The position numbers and the translations under genes were made by a program. From Nitrospiraceae bacterium (GTDB taxonomy: Bacteria; Nitrospirota; Nitrospiria; Nitrospirales; UBA8639): a stretch of 12,454 bases of DNA. Of this stretch, positions 1 to 6,401 are shown piece after piece. Numbering within the stretch: the stretch's first letter is position 1; each line of letters begins with the position of its first letter. The stretch lies in contig DOFS01000225.1 in NCBI GenBank assembly GCA_003523945.1, positions 1 through 12,454 of the forward strand, given 5' to 3'. The notes beneath the pieces are model-generated. The model was given only the letters and a program-made list of their open reading frames with translations, had not been told where the DNA came from and made no database searches.

Positions 1-753
1 ATGATCATCATAAAAACGCCTGAGGAAATTGAACTCATTGCTTGTGCAGGTAAAATTGTTACCCAATGCCATCAATTGTTGGTTCATGAAGTGAAGCCGG
101 GTATTACCACATTGAAATTAGATAAACTTACCGAAGAATGCATTCTAGATTTGGGTGGAATTCCTGCATTTAAGGGATATAGAAATTACCCTAATAGCCT
201 TTGCGCTTCCATAAACGAAGAAGTAGTACACGGAATACCCTCAAATCGTGAGTTGAAAGACGGGGACATAATCGGATTGGACGTCGGGGCTATTGTTCAG
301 GGTTTTTACGGAGATGGGGCGGTGACGGTTGCAGTTGGGGAGGTGCCTGAAAATATTCATTTATTAATCGGCGCAACTCGGGAAGCTTTACGGAAGGGAC
401 TCGAGCAGGCTGTAGTGGGAAATCGCCTTTCTGACGTTTCATTTGCAATCCAAACACATGTAGAAAAACATGGTTATTCCGTTGTCCGTGATTTTGTGGG
501 TCATGGAATTGGGCGTCAATTACACGAAGAACCTCAGGTGCCCAATTACGGAAGACCAGGGCAAGGACCACGCTTAAAACCCGGGATGGCTCTTGCTATA
601 GAACCAATGGTAAACATAGGTGGTCCTGCAGTTAAAATTCTTAATGACGGATGGACCGCGGTCACTTGCGATAAATCACTTTCTGCTCACTTTGAGCACA
701 CCATTGTAATTGAGTCGAATGGTCCACCTCGTATATTAACAGGGTGTGCCTAG
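1..753 (+). CDS. map: Type I methionine aminopeptidase
   Basis: This cytosolic metalloenzyme removes the initiator methionine from nascent proteins. The 250-residue protein has the usual length and pita-bread fold motifs. All family metal ligands and catalytic histidines are visible: H77 (EVVHGIP), D94 (GLDVG), D105 (YGDG), H168 (GHGIG), H175 (LHEEPQ), E201 (EPMVN) and E232 (FEHT). The N-terminus ([11 protein letters not shown]) lines up with the start of E. coli Map, so the ATG at base 1 is probably the true start, although the window edge hides the ribosome binding site. The stop codon lies 23 bases before the infA start. Its place between the spc and alpha ribosomal genes is the classic one. 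The family identity is clear. Confidence 0.97.
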   Translation: MIIIKTPEEIELIACAGKIVTQCHQLLVHEVKPGITTLKLDKLTEECILDLGGIPAFKGYRNYPNSLCASINEEVVHGIPSNRELKDGDIIGLDVGAIVQGFYGDGAVTVAVGEVPENIHLLIGATREALRKGLEQAVVGNRLSDVSFAIQTHVEKHGYSVVRDFVGHGIGRQLHEEPQVPNYGRPGQGPRLKPGMALAIEPMVNIGGPAVKILNDGWTAVTCDKSLSAHFEHTIVIESNGPPRILTGCA

Positions 754-755
754 TT

Positions 756-760
756 GGAGG
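756..760 (+). promoter_or_regulatory. GGAGG ribosome binding site with odd spacing before infA
   Basis: A strong GGAGG sits 16 bases before the infA ATG at 777, too far for normal use. It is only two bases before an ATG-TAA start-stop pair at 763-768. No better site lies closer to 777. infA may therefore depend on translational coupling with map or on a looped mRNA. Confidence 0.5.
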
Positions 761-776
761 TCATGTAAATTTCCTA

Positions 777-995
777 ATGGGGAAAGAAGACATAATTGAG
801 GTTCAAGGGGCGGTAACTGAAACATTGCCTAATGCAATGTTTAGGGTTCAATTGGAAAATGGGCATAAAATATTGGCTCATATTTCTGGGAAGATGCGGA
901 TGCATTTTATAAGAATTTTGCCAGGAGATAAGGTAACGGTGGAACTATCCCCATATGACCTGACTCGTGGGCGGATTACCTATCGGTTTAAATAG
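777..995 (+). CDS. infA: Translation initiation factor IF-1
   Basis: IF-1 binds the 30S A site during initiation together with IF-2 and IF-3. The protein is 72 residues, the same length as E. coli IF-1, and is a single S1-type OB fold. Family motifs are obvious: [36 protein letters not shown] and PYDLTRGRI. The reading frame stays open upstream to a GTG at 744, but the eleven extra residues have no family counterpart. ATG 777, which gives [11 protein letters not shown], is the start supported by homology. It follows map and precedes rpmJ by 11 bases, as in many bacteria. The unusual ribosome binding site spacing is described separately. Confidence 0.96.
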   Translation: MGKEDIIEVQGAVTETLPNAMFRVQLENGHKILAHISGKMRMHFIRILPGDKVTVELSPYDLTRGRITYRFK

Positions 996-1006
996 AGGTT
1001 GTTATC

Positions 1007-1120
1007 GTGAAAGTCAAATCATCAGTAAAACCTATTTGTGTTAAATGTAAGGTCATTCGCCGCAAAGGTGTTGTGAGGGTACTCTGCACCAACCCCAAGC
1101 ACAAGCAGCGACAAGGCTAA
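1007..1120 (+). CDS. rpmJ: 50S ribosomal protein L36, zinc-ribbon form
   Basis: This 37-residue protein of the large subunit starts at GTG 1007, with GAGG at 995-998 eight bases upstream. The translation is [20 protein letters not shown] followed by [17 protein letters not shown]. The zinc ligands of the C+ form are all present: C11, C14, C27 and H32. The basic, mostly beta fold and the position between infA and rpsM are typical. The gene is small and easily missed, but the match to the L36 family is unambiguous. Confidence 0.96.
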   Translation: MKVKSSVKPICVKCKVIRRKGVVRVLCTNPKHKQRQG

Positions 1121-1180
1121 AATGTGTTAATGCCGGGTATGGAAAGATTAGGCCAATCCCAAGAGAGAGGAAATTAATCA

Positions 1181-1552
1181 ATGGCTCGAATCGCAGGCGT
1201 AGAATTGCCGGTACAAAAACGAATTGATGTTGGTTTGACGTATATTTTTGGGATTGGTCCTGCCAGTTCACGGGATATATTGAGAAAAACAGGGGTGTCT
1301 CCTGAAACAAGGGTAAAGGACCTCCAAGAGGATGAGGTAGTCAAATTGCGTGAGGCGATTGACAAAGACTATGAGGTAGAGGGTGACCTTAGGAAAGAGG
1401 TCACCATGAGTATTAAGCGTTTGATGGATATTGGAACATACCGTGGATTGCGGCATCGGAAGGGACTGCCTGTAAGAGGGCAAAGGACGAAAACGAATTC
1501 ACGGACGAGAAAAGGCCGGCGTGGAGCGATTGGTGGAAAAGTCAGAAAATAA
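1181..1552 (+). CDS. rpsM: 30S ribosomal protein S13
   Basis: S13 sits in the head of the small subunit, contacting the P-site tRNA and the bridge to the large subunit. The 123-residue product starts [10 protein letters not shown]. It carries the helix-two-turn-helix region ([14 protein letters not shown]) and the basic C-terminal signature [17 protein letters not shown], which contacts tRNA. The ATG at 1181 is preceded by GAGAGAGG at 1163-1170. In E. coli the leader of this gene binds S4 and regulates the alpha operon. Here the 60-base gap after rpmJ has only a weak possible hairpin (GGG 1135-1137 with CCC 1158-1160, TGG with CCA inside), so I cannot claim the same control. Confidence 0.97.
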   Translation: MARIAGVELPVQKRIDVGLTYIFGIGPASSRDILRKTGVSPETRVKDLQEDEVVKLREAIDKDYEVEGDLRKEVTMSIKRLMDIGTYRGLRHRKGLPVRGQRTKTNSRTRKGRRGAIGGKVRK

Positions 1553-1572
1553 GCTGCCGAAAGGGATCTTTG

Positions 1573-1956
1573 ATGAGTGTTAAAAAGGGAAAAAAGAAGG
1601 AACGAAAAGTCGTACAAGTTGGAATCGTCCATATCATGGCTTCTTTTAATAATACCATTGTGACGATTACAGATATGACCGGCGGGGCTGTAACTTGGGC
1701 AAGTGCCGGAAGCCAGGGATTTAAAGGATCAAGGAAGAGTACCCCTTTTGCCGCTACACGCGCAGGCGAAGTGGCTGCAAAAAAGGCCATGGAGTTTGGC
1801 CTTCGACAGGTGGATGTCTATGTGAATGGACCGGGATCTGGACGGGAAGCGGCCGTGAGAGCACTTCAATCCGCCGGTTTGAGGGTCAACCTTATTCGCG
1901 ATGTGACGCCGATTCCTCATAACGGGTGTCGACCTCCAAAGCGAAGACGAGTCTAG
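1573..1956 (+). CDS. rpsK: 30S ribosomal protein S11
   Basis: S11 lies on the platform of the small subunit near the mRNA exit. The 127-residue protein starts at ATG 1573, chosen over the TTG just before it because AAGGG at 1561-1565 is seven bases from 1573 and the family begins with a short lysine-rich tail. Visible signatures are [41 protein letters not shown] and [18 protein letters not shown]. The HNG site is the position where E. coli S11 carries isoaspartate, which is known for that family and not shown here. It lies 20 bases after rpsM. Confidence 0.97.
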   Translation: MSVKKGKKKERKVVQVGIVHIMASFNNTIVTITDMTGGAVTWASAGSQGFKGSRKSTPFAATRAGEVAAKKAMEFGLRQVDVYVNGPGSGREAAVRALQSAGLRVNLIRDVTPIPHNGCRPPKRRRV

Positions 1957-2019
1957 TTTTTTTAGTATTTTTTTAGATTATCGGATTTTTCGTGAACAGG
2001 AGATAGGGGGAGAAAGACC

Positions 2020-2649
2020 ATGGCCAAATATACTGGTCCTGTGTGTCGTTTATGTCGGCGTGAGGGAGTGAAGCTATTTTTAAAAGGAACTAGGTGTATG
2101 ACTGAGAAATGCGCAATTGAGCGTCGAAGTTATCCACCTGGACAGCATGGTCAGTCACGCCGAGGACGAGCCACAGAATACGGCACTCAGCTTAGGGAAA
2201 AACAAAAACTTCGGCGTGTGTATGGTATGCAGGAAAGACAATTTCTCAATACCTATCACAGGGCTGTTCGCCGAAAAGGAATTACCGGCGAACATTTGTT
2301 GAGTTTGCTTGAACGGAGATTTGATAACGTTGTGTATCGCCTGGGGTTTGCCTCATCACGCGGACAGGCAAGACAGTTGGTAAATCACGGGCATGTAATG
2401 TTGAATGGACGAAAAGTCACTATTTCTTCCGTGACTGTCAACGTTGGAGATATTATCGAAATCAAGGAGAAGAGTCGTCAACTCCTCCCGGTCCAAGCCG
2501 CCCTAGAAATTACCGGTGGACGAGGAGTACCGAATTGGTTAGAGATGGAGCGAAATTTATTTAAGGGTACCGTCCAAGCCATTCCCACTAAGCAAGACAT
2601 TGATGTATTGGTCAATGAACAGATTGTAGTGGAGCTTTATTCACGGTAG
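2020..2649 (+). CDS. rpsD: 30S ribosomal protein S4, zinc-binding form
   Basis: S4 is a primary 16S rRNA-binding assembly protein and, in E. coli, the translational repressor of the alpha operon. The 209-residue product has an N-terminal Cys4 zinc site (C9, C12, C26, C31) like that of Thermus S4 and unlike the zinc-free E. coli protein. The conserved block YPPGQHGQ, the stretch YGTQLREKQKLRRVYG, and an S4 RNA-binding domain around residues 98-160 (RRFDNVVYRLGFASSRGQAR, LVNHGHVMLNGRKV) follow. A purine-rich AGGGGGAG at 2005-2012 is seven bases before ATG 2020. The preceding 63 bases are T-rich without a convincing hairpin. Confidence 0.97.
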   Translation: MAKYTGPVCRLCRREGVKLFLKGTRCMTEKCAIERRSYPPGQHGQSRRGRATEYGTQLREKQKLRRVYGMQERQFLNTYHRAVRRKGITGEHLLSLLERRFDNVVYRLGFASSRGQARQLVNHGHVMLNGRKVTISSVTVNVGDIIEIKEKSRQLLPVQAALEITGGRGVPNWLEMERNLFKGTVQAIPTKQDIDVLVNEQIVVELYSR

Positions 2650-2740
2650 ATGGGCAATTTAATTCTGCCGAATAGAGAGCGGATTTTGCGAATGGATCAT
2701 TTACATGGCCTTGGGATCAAGAAAGGGAGACGCGATCCTT

Positions 2741-3727
2741 ATGATTAATAGCATGAAGGATTTCCAAATACCCACGAAGCTGGAATTGGAAAAAGACACT
2801 GCTTCACCTACATATGGCAAGTTTACCGCTGAGCCATTTGAACGAGGTTTTGGAACTACCATGGGAAATTCCCTCAGAAGGGTGTTGCTCTCTTCTCTGC
2901 CGGGAGCGGCTGTCACCTCTGTGAAAATTGAGGGGGTATATCATGAGTTTTCTACCATTCCCGGTGTGACCGAAGATGTTACTATTCTTATCTTGAACAT
3001 TAAGGCTTTACGGTTACGTTTACATTCAGATAAGGCTAAGGCCATACGTCTGAAAAAAAAGGGGCCCGGCGAAGTGTTAGCAGGGGATTTATCGGTTGAC
3101 CCCGATGTGGTAATTTTGAATCCAGATTTTCATATTGCTACTTTGGATAAAGATGGGATATTGGATATTGAACTAATTGTGAAGCCAGGACGTGGGTATA
3201 TTCCCGCTGAGCGGAATAAGGAAGAAGGATTACCAATAGGAGTCATTCCGGTAGACTCGGTTTTCTCTCCTATAAAACGGGTTAATTTTAGTGTAGAAAG
3301 TGCTCGTGTTGGTCGGATTACGGATTACGATAAACTTATTCTTGAAGTGTGGACTGACGGAAGCATATCTCCACAGGAAGCTGTTACCTCAGCAGCAGGT
3401 ATTCTTCGGGATCATCTCGATATTTGTCTGCCATCTGAAGAAAGGGGCGAGCCCATTCCAGAAGAAGGTGGAGATGAAAGCCAGATGTTGATCAATCAAC
3501 ATTTGTTTCGAAGTGTGAATGAATTGGAGCTTTCAGTCCGTGCCGCCAATTGCTTGAAAAATGCTAACATTAAATCTATAGGTGATTTGGTTCAAAAAAG
3601 TGAAAATGAAATGTTAAAGACCAAAAACTTTGGGAAAAAATCTTTAAATGAAATTAAAGAGGTCTTGGCCGAAATGGGGTTGGCATTAGGAACCAAAGTG
3701 AGTGAAGTAACGGAATCCCATACCTGA
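2741..3727 (+). CDS. rpoA: DNA-directed RNA polymerase alpha subunit
   Basis: The alpha subunit forms the dimer that nucleates RNA polymerase assembly and contacts promoter UP elements and activators. ATG 2741 gives 328 residues (E. coli has 329) and is preceded by GGGAG at 2725-2729. The frame also opens at 2705, but that ATG has no ribosome binding site and the extra twelve residues are not family-like. The dimerisation segment [20 protein letters not shown] is intact. After a linker rich in Glu and Gly, the C-terminal domain keeps the DNA-contact residues R267, N270, C271, G298, K300 and S301, equivalent to E. coli R265-S299. A small hairpin spans the ribosome binding site region and is described among the findings. 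Confidence 0.96.
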   Translation: MINSMKDFQIPTKLELEKDTASPTYGKFTAEPFERGFGTTMGNSLRRVLLSSLPGAAVTSVKIEGVYHEFSTIPGVTEDVTILILNIKALRLRLHSDKAKAIRLKKKGPGEVLAGDLSVDPDVVILNPDFHIATLDKDGILDIELIVKPGRGYIPAERNKEEGLPIGVIPVDSVFSPIKRVNFSVESARVGRITDYDKLILEVWTDGSISPQEAVTSAAGILRDHLDICLPSEERGEPIPEEGGDESQMLINQHLFRSVNELELSVRAANCLKNANIKSIGDLVQKSENEMLKTKNFGKKSLNEIKEVLAEMGLALGTKVSEVTESHT

Positions 3728-3750
3728 ACTTTTTTCAAAGGACGTGTATT

Positions 3751-4149
3751 GTGCGTCATCGAAAACGCGGAAGACAATTAGGACGAAACAGCAAGCATCG
3801 TTTGGCATTATTCAGAAATTTGGTGACATCTCTCATGGAGCATGAGCGGATTGAAACCACCGAGGCTAAAGCGAAAGAACTACGTGGTATCGCCGACAGG
3901 CTAATCACGCTTGGAAAACAAGGTACGCTGCAAGCCAGGCGTGGGGCTTTGCGTATGTTGCGCACCAAGCAAACTGTTCAGAAACTTTTTGATGATGTGG
4001 CCAAGCGTTTTCCTGAACGCAACGGTGGCTATACGAGAATTATTAAAACACGCCAACGCCCTGGTGATGCCGCCAAATTGGTAGCAATTGAATTGGTCGA
4101 AAAAGGAAATGAATCTGAGGAAGTAATAGCTCCGTCTCCAGCCAGTTAG
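3751..4149 (+). CDS. rplQ: 50S ribosomal protein L17
   Basis: L17 binds 23S rRNA near the peptide exit tunnel and closes the alpha operon. The 132-residue product begins at GTG 3751, with AAGGA at 3738-3742 eight bases upstream. The N-terminal block [17 protein letters not shown] is diagnostic. The motif [20 protein letters not shown] and the later [24 protein letters not shown] are also typical. The C-terminal tail is acidic and variable, as in other L17 proteins. The gene starts 23 bases after rpoA. Confidence 0.97.
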   Translation: MRHRKRGRQLGRNSKHRLALFRNLVTSLMEHERIETTEAKAKELRGIADRLITLGKQGTLQARRGALRMLRTKQTVQKLFDDVAKRFPERNGGYTRIIKTRQRPGDAAKLVAIELVEKGNESEEVIAPSPAS

Positions 4150-4154
4150 GAATC

Positions 4155-4173
4155 TAAAAAACCAAGTTTTTTA
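4155..4173 (+). other. AT-rich perfect hairpin just after rplQ
   Basis: TAAAAAAC and GTTTTTTA form an eight-pair perfect dyad around a three-base loop, directly behind the rplQ stop. Only one G-C pair supports the stem, so it is a poor terminator by itself. It may protect the mRNA 3' end or act together with the stronger hairpin downstream. Confidence 0.35.
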
Positions 4174-4222
4174 TAATTCTATTTTTCACTGCACGCATTT
4201 CTCCGCTCCTTCTCCATTATTT

Positions 4223-4276
4223 CGCAGGGTTAAGGTCTTTTATTTACTTGACCTAGACCCTGTGCTATTCTTTTTT
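4223..4276 (+). terminator. Intrinsic terminator of the alpha operon
   Basis: Bases 4223-4237 (CGCAGGGTTAAGGTC) pair with 4250-4264 (GACCTAGACCCTGTG) around a twelve-base loop. Fourteen of fifteen positions pair, two as G-U wobbles, with one A-A mismatch. The stem is followed almost at once by a T-rich run that ends in six T residues (4271-4276). This fits a rho-independent terminator about 75 bases after rplQ. The same bases overlap a possible promoter for lptC. Confidence 0.68.
4243..4271 (+). promoter_or_regulatory. Possible sigma-70 extended -10 promoter for lptC
   Basis: TTTACT (4243-4248) and TATTCT (4266-4271) are separated by 17 bases, and a TGC (4263-4265) gives the extended -10 form. 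Each hexamer matches consensus at four of six positions. Transcription would begin near 4278, just past the T run of the overlapping terminator. This is plausible because lptC otherwise has no separate promoter, but AT-rich DNA can give such matches by chance. Confidence 0.38.
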
Positions 4277-4287
4277 AGTGAGTTTTT

Positions 4288-4305
4288 CACCCTAGGGGTA
4301 GGGTG
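4288..4305 (+). promoter_or_regulatory. Perfect hairpin in the lptC leader
   Basis: CACCCTA (4288-4294) and TAGGGTG (4299-4305) form a perfect seven-pair stem around GGGG, ending 18 bases before the lptC start. No T run follows, so it is not a terminator. It could be an operator or an mRNA leader structure affecting lptC translation, which otherwise has a weak ribosome binding site. Confidence 0.45.
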
Positions 4306-4323
4306 TAAGCTAAACCAAAATCA

Positions 4324-4902
4324 ATGCAATTGTATGGTACGAGGGTTCTATTAACTCTGCTTGTTTTAGGGATGGCAGTGTTTATTGGATATCGTGTGTT
4401 TGACCATATGCATACCCGAAGCCAGGGGACAACTACGGTGACCTTAGAGGAACAACAAGGAGCTGATGCCTGGATTCAGGGATTTACCTACCGCCAGACC
4501 CGTTCGGGATCCACGAAATGGGTTGTGGATGCAAATCAGGCCAAGGTGTTTGATAAAGAGCATATAGCCAAGTTGCAGACGGTTCAAGTCAGGCTTTTCG
4601 ATGGTGAATTTCAGAATGAGCAATTGCAAATTACCTCTGAAGAAGGTGTAATGAATACCTCCAGCAATGACTTTGAGTTAGTCAGCAAAAACAAGAAAAC
4701 CGTGATGACTTTTGAAGCTGGTTATCAGGTTTTTTCAGATAAACTGACCTGGAACGAAAAGGCACGTCAGATACATACCACCGATCGGGTGACGATCAAG
4801 GGCGATGGGTTAATTATCACTGGAACAGGATTAGAGGGAGACGTGGATAACAATGAATTCCATTTGCTTAGGAATGTTCGTGCTGAGGTGGTGTCGCCAT
4901 AA
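4324..4902 (+). CDS. lptC: LPS export periplasmic bridge protein LptC
   Basis: LptC is anchored in the inner membrane, takes lipopolysaccharide from LptB2FG and passes it to LptA. The 192-residue product matches the family length (E. coli 191). A single N-terminal membrane segment covers about residues 7-26 (VLLTLLVLGMAVFIGYRVF), followed by a beta-rich periplasmic domain. The alternating pattern in WVVDANQAKVFDKEH, LQITSEEGVMN and VTIKGDGLIITGTGLEGD is the LptC/OstA jellyroll signature. The ATG at 4324 has only a weak A-rich leader and no clear ribosome binding site. Sequence conservation in this family is low, so the call rests on fold pattern, length and the lptA-lptB neighbours. Confidence 0.85.
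   Translation: MQLYGTRVLLTLLVLGMAVFIGYRVFDHMHTRSQGTTTVTLEEQQGADAWIQGFTYRQTRSGSTKWVVDANQAKVFDKEHIAKLQTVQVRLFDGEFQNEQLQITSEEGVMNTSSNDFELVSKNKKTVMTFEAGYQVFSDKLTWNEKARQIHTTDRVTIKGDGLIITGTGLEGDVDNNEFHLLRNVRAEVVSP
4885..4890 (+). promoter_or_regulatory. Ribosome binding site pointing at a non-AUG codon for lptA
   Basis: GAGGTG inside the end of lptC is a good anti-Shine-Dalgarno match. Eight bases later, in the lptA frame, stands ATA at 4899, followed by another ATA at 4902. No ATG, GTG or TTG occurs in that frame until TTG 4932. Confidence 0.45.
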
Positions 4903-4931
4903 TATTTTCATCGCCGACCCCACTTGATTGG

Positions 4932-5423
4932 TTGATATTTGCTATAATTCTGGTTCTTGTTCCCCTTGTAGGAAGAGGAGAAGAACAGAAAACGTCTACG
5001 GTCATAACTTCCAATACCATGACCGCCAGTAGCGAAAAAAACCAAGCCATTTTTCAAGGATCGGTTAAAATGGTTCAAGGTGAATTGGTGGTGTATTCTG
5101 ACGTGATGATTGTGAATTTCAAAGAAAAGCCCTCTTCAGGTTCTTCCGCCTCGGCTTCAGGAACCAAATCAGAGTCGGGGAAAGAAATTGATTATATTGA
5201 AGCGAAGGGGCGGGTGAGAATTATTAAAGGGGATAGCCGTGCGACCAGTCAACATGCATTGTATTACAAAGCAGAGGAAAAGGTTATCTTAACGGGATCT
5301 CCCGTGGCCTGGCAGACTGGGACCAAAATAAGTGGTCCCAAGATGACCATGTTCTTAAAAGAAAACCGGAGTGTGGTGGAAGGTGGCACTCGGGTGATTA
5401 TTGAAGACTCCGAGCAGAATTAA
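4932..5423 (+). CDS. lptA: LPS transport periplasmic protein LptA (OstA domain)
   Basis: LptA polymerises into the periplasmic bridge that carries lipopolysaccharide from LptC to LptD. From TTG 4932 the product is 163 residues: a hydrophobic N-terminal segment (IFAIILVLVPLVG), then an OstA-type jellyroll with NQAIFQGSVKMVQGELVVYSD, IDYIEAKGRVRIIKGD and AVYYKAEEKVILTG-like repeats. A Ser/Gly-rich insert (about residues 67-83, PSSGSSASASGTKSESG) lengthens one loop. The start is uncertain. TTG 4932 has no ribosome binding site, while GAGGTG at 4885-4890 points to ATA 4899, which would add eleven residues and a longer signal peptide. An AUA start or a sequence variant is possible. The gene lies between lptC and lptB, as expected. 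Confidence 0.86.
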   Translation: MIFAIILVLVPLVGRGEEQKTSTVITSNTMTASSEKNQAIFQGSVKMVQGELVVYSDVMIVNFKEKPSSGSSASASGTKSESGKEIDYIEAKGRVRIIKGDSRATSQHALYYKAEEKVILTGSPVAWQTGTKISGPKMTMFLKENRSVVEGGTRVIIEDSEQN

Positions 5424-5628
5424 AGATTGCCATTGTCAAATCTGATTCTTTGGGCCATGCAGAGGATTCATGGTGTTCACAGAAAATGCCTTGGGAATTG
5501 TGTATGAGAAGAGTAGGCGAACCGAATCATGGTTGGACCGAAAATTGTGTTGTCCGAAGGTTGTCCAAAAGAGTGGGCCCCAGTCTCCCTTACAATCAAT
5601 AACAGTAGGATTGAATCAAGGAATCCGA
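5424..5628 (+). other. lptA-lptB intergenic stretch with tandem TTGTCC-like repeats
   Basis: These 205 bases are open in the lptB frame from TTG/GTG-type codons near 5470 but look non-coding: the translation has no LptB character. Inside are three related blocks, TTGGACCGAA (from 5533), TTGTCCGAAG (from 5550) and TTGTCCAAAA (from 5561). The last two are eleven bases apart, about one helical turn. I see no clear promoter. Confidence 0.3.
5618..5622 (+). promoter_or_regulatory. Ribosome binding site fixing the lptB start
   Basis: AAGGA lies six bases before ATG 5629. It supports starting LptB at the family position and not 53 codons upstream, where the frame is also open. Confidence 0.65.
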
Positions 5629-6381
5629 ATGCCAGAAACCCGGGCGCAATCTCTTCATAGAATTTTCGCTAAGGATTTAAAGAAGAGTTATAAAGGTCGT
5701 CAAGTCGTTAGAGGGGTCAGCCTGGAATTGCTGGGAGGGGAAGTTGTTGGCCTTCTCGGCCCCAATGGAGCTGGGAAGACTACCATATTTGATATGGTTG
5801 TAGGACTTTGTCAGCCGGATCATGGGGAAATCTTTCTCAACAACGATGAGATTACCACTCTGCCGATGTATAAGCGGGCGAGGCGAGGAATTGGATATTT
5901 GCCACAAGAAGCTTCCATATTTCGACGGCTTTCCGTTGAGGATAATGTGTTAGCCGTCCTGGAAACATTAGATCTTCCTACCTCTGCCCGAAAAACCAGA
6001 TTAGATGAATTGTTAGAGGAATTGGATCTGACTCGGCTTCGTAGGCATGGTTCTTATACCCTTTCAGGTGGTGAGCGGCGGCGCTTGGAGATTACACGGG
6101 CGCTAGCCACGAACCCAAAGTTCTTACTTCTAGATGAGCCTTTTGCTGGGATTGATCCCATTGCCGTAGGGGATATCCAAGATATTCTGACTAGTTTAAA
6201 AAAGAAAAATATCGGCATTCTGATCACAGATCACAATGTCCAGGATACGCTTTCCATTACCGACCGAGCCTATATAATAAGCGAAGGAAGGATCTTAGAA
6301 AGTGGTCCACCTGATGTCATCGTAAATAGCCCAAAAGCCAGGGCCGTCTATCTGGGCGAACGCTTTAAAATGTTCCAATAA
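5629..6381 (+). CDS. lptB: LPS export ABC transporter ATPase LptB
   Basis: LptB is the cytoplasmic ATPase that powers extraction of lipopolysaccharide from the inner membrane by LptFG. From ATG 5629 it has 250 residues, close to the usual 240. Motifs in order are Walker A GPNGAGKT (44-51), Q-loop Q93 in GYLPQE, ABC signature LSGGERRR (145-152), Walker B FLLLDEP with catalytic E170, and the switch histidine H202 (ITDHNV). The C-terminus AVYLGERFKM is typical of LptB and separates it from branched-chain amino acid transporter ATPases. The start was chosen by the AAGGA site and the family N-terminus. It is followed 20 bases later by rpoN. LptF and LptG are not encoded in this window. Confidence 0.95.
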   Translation: MPETRAQSLHRIFAKDLKKSYKGRQVVRGVSLELLGGEVVGLLGPNGAGKTTIFDMVVGLCQPDHGEIFLNNDEITTLPMYKRARRGIGYLPQEASIFRRLSVEDNVLAVLETLDLPTSARKTRLDELLEELDLTRLRRHGSYTLSGGERRRLEITRALATNPKFLLLDEPFAGIDPIAVGDIQDILTSLKKKNIGILITDHNVQDTLSITDRAYIISEGRILESGPPDVIVNSPKARAVYLGERFKMFQ

Positions 6382-6401
6382 AGGGGAAGTGGGTTTCTGC
6401 A

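Noticed and set aside
290..571. 93-codon - strand open frame inside map
   Set aside because: It lies fully antisense to a strongly conserved enzyme and shows no protein family signal.
1957..1990. T-rich run after rpsK as a terminator
   Set aside because: Two T runs are present but the only stem nearby is three to four pairs long, and rpsD follows immediately in a conserved operon.
2705..2740. Longer RpoA start at ATG 2705
   Set aside because: There is no ribosome binding site before it, and the extra residues do not match the family. GGGAG 2725-2729 favours 2741.
5470..5628. 53-codon N-terminal extension of LptB
   Set aside because: The extra residues have no ABC transporter character, and AAGGA before ATG 5629 marks the normal start.
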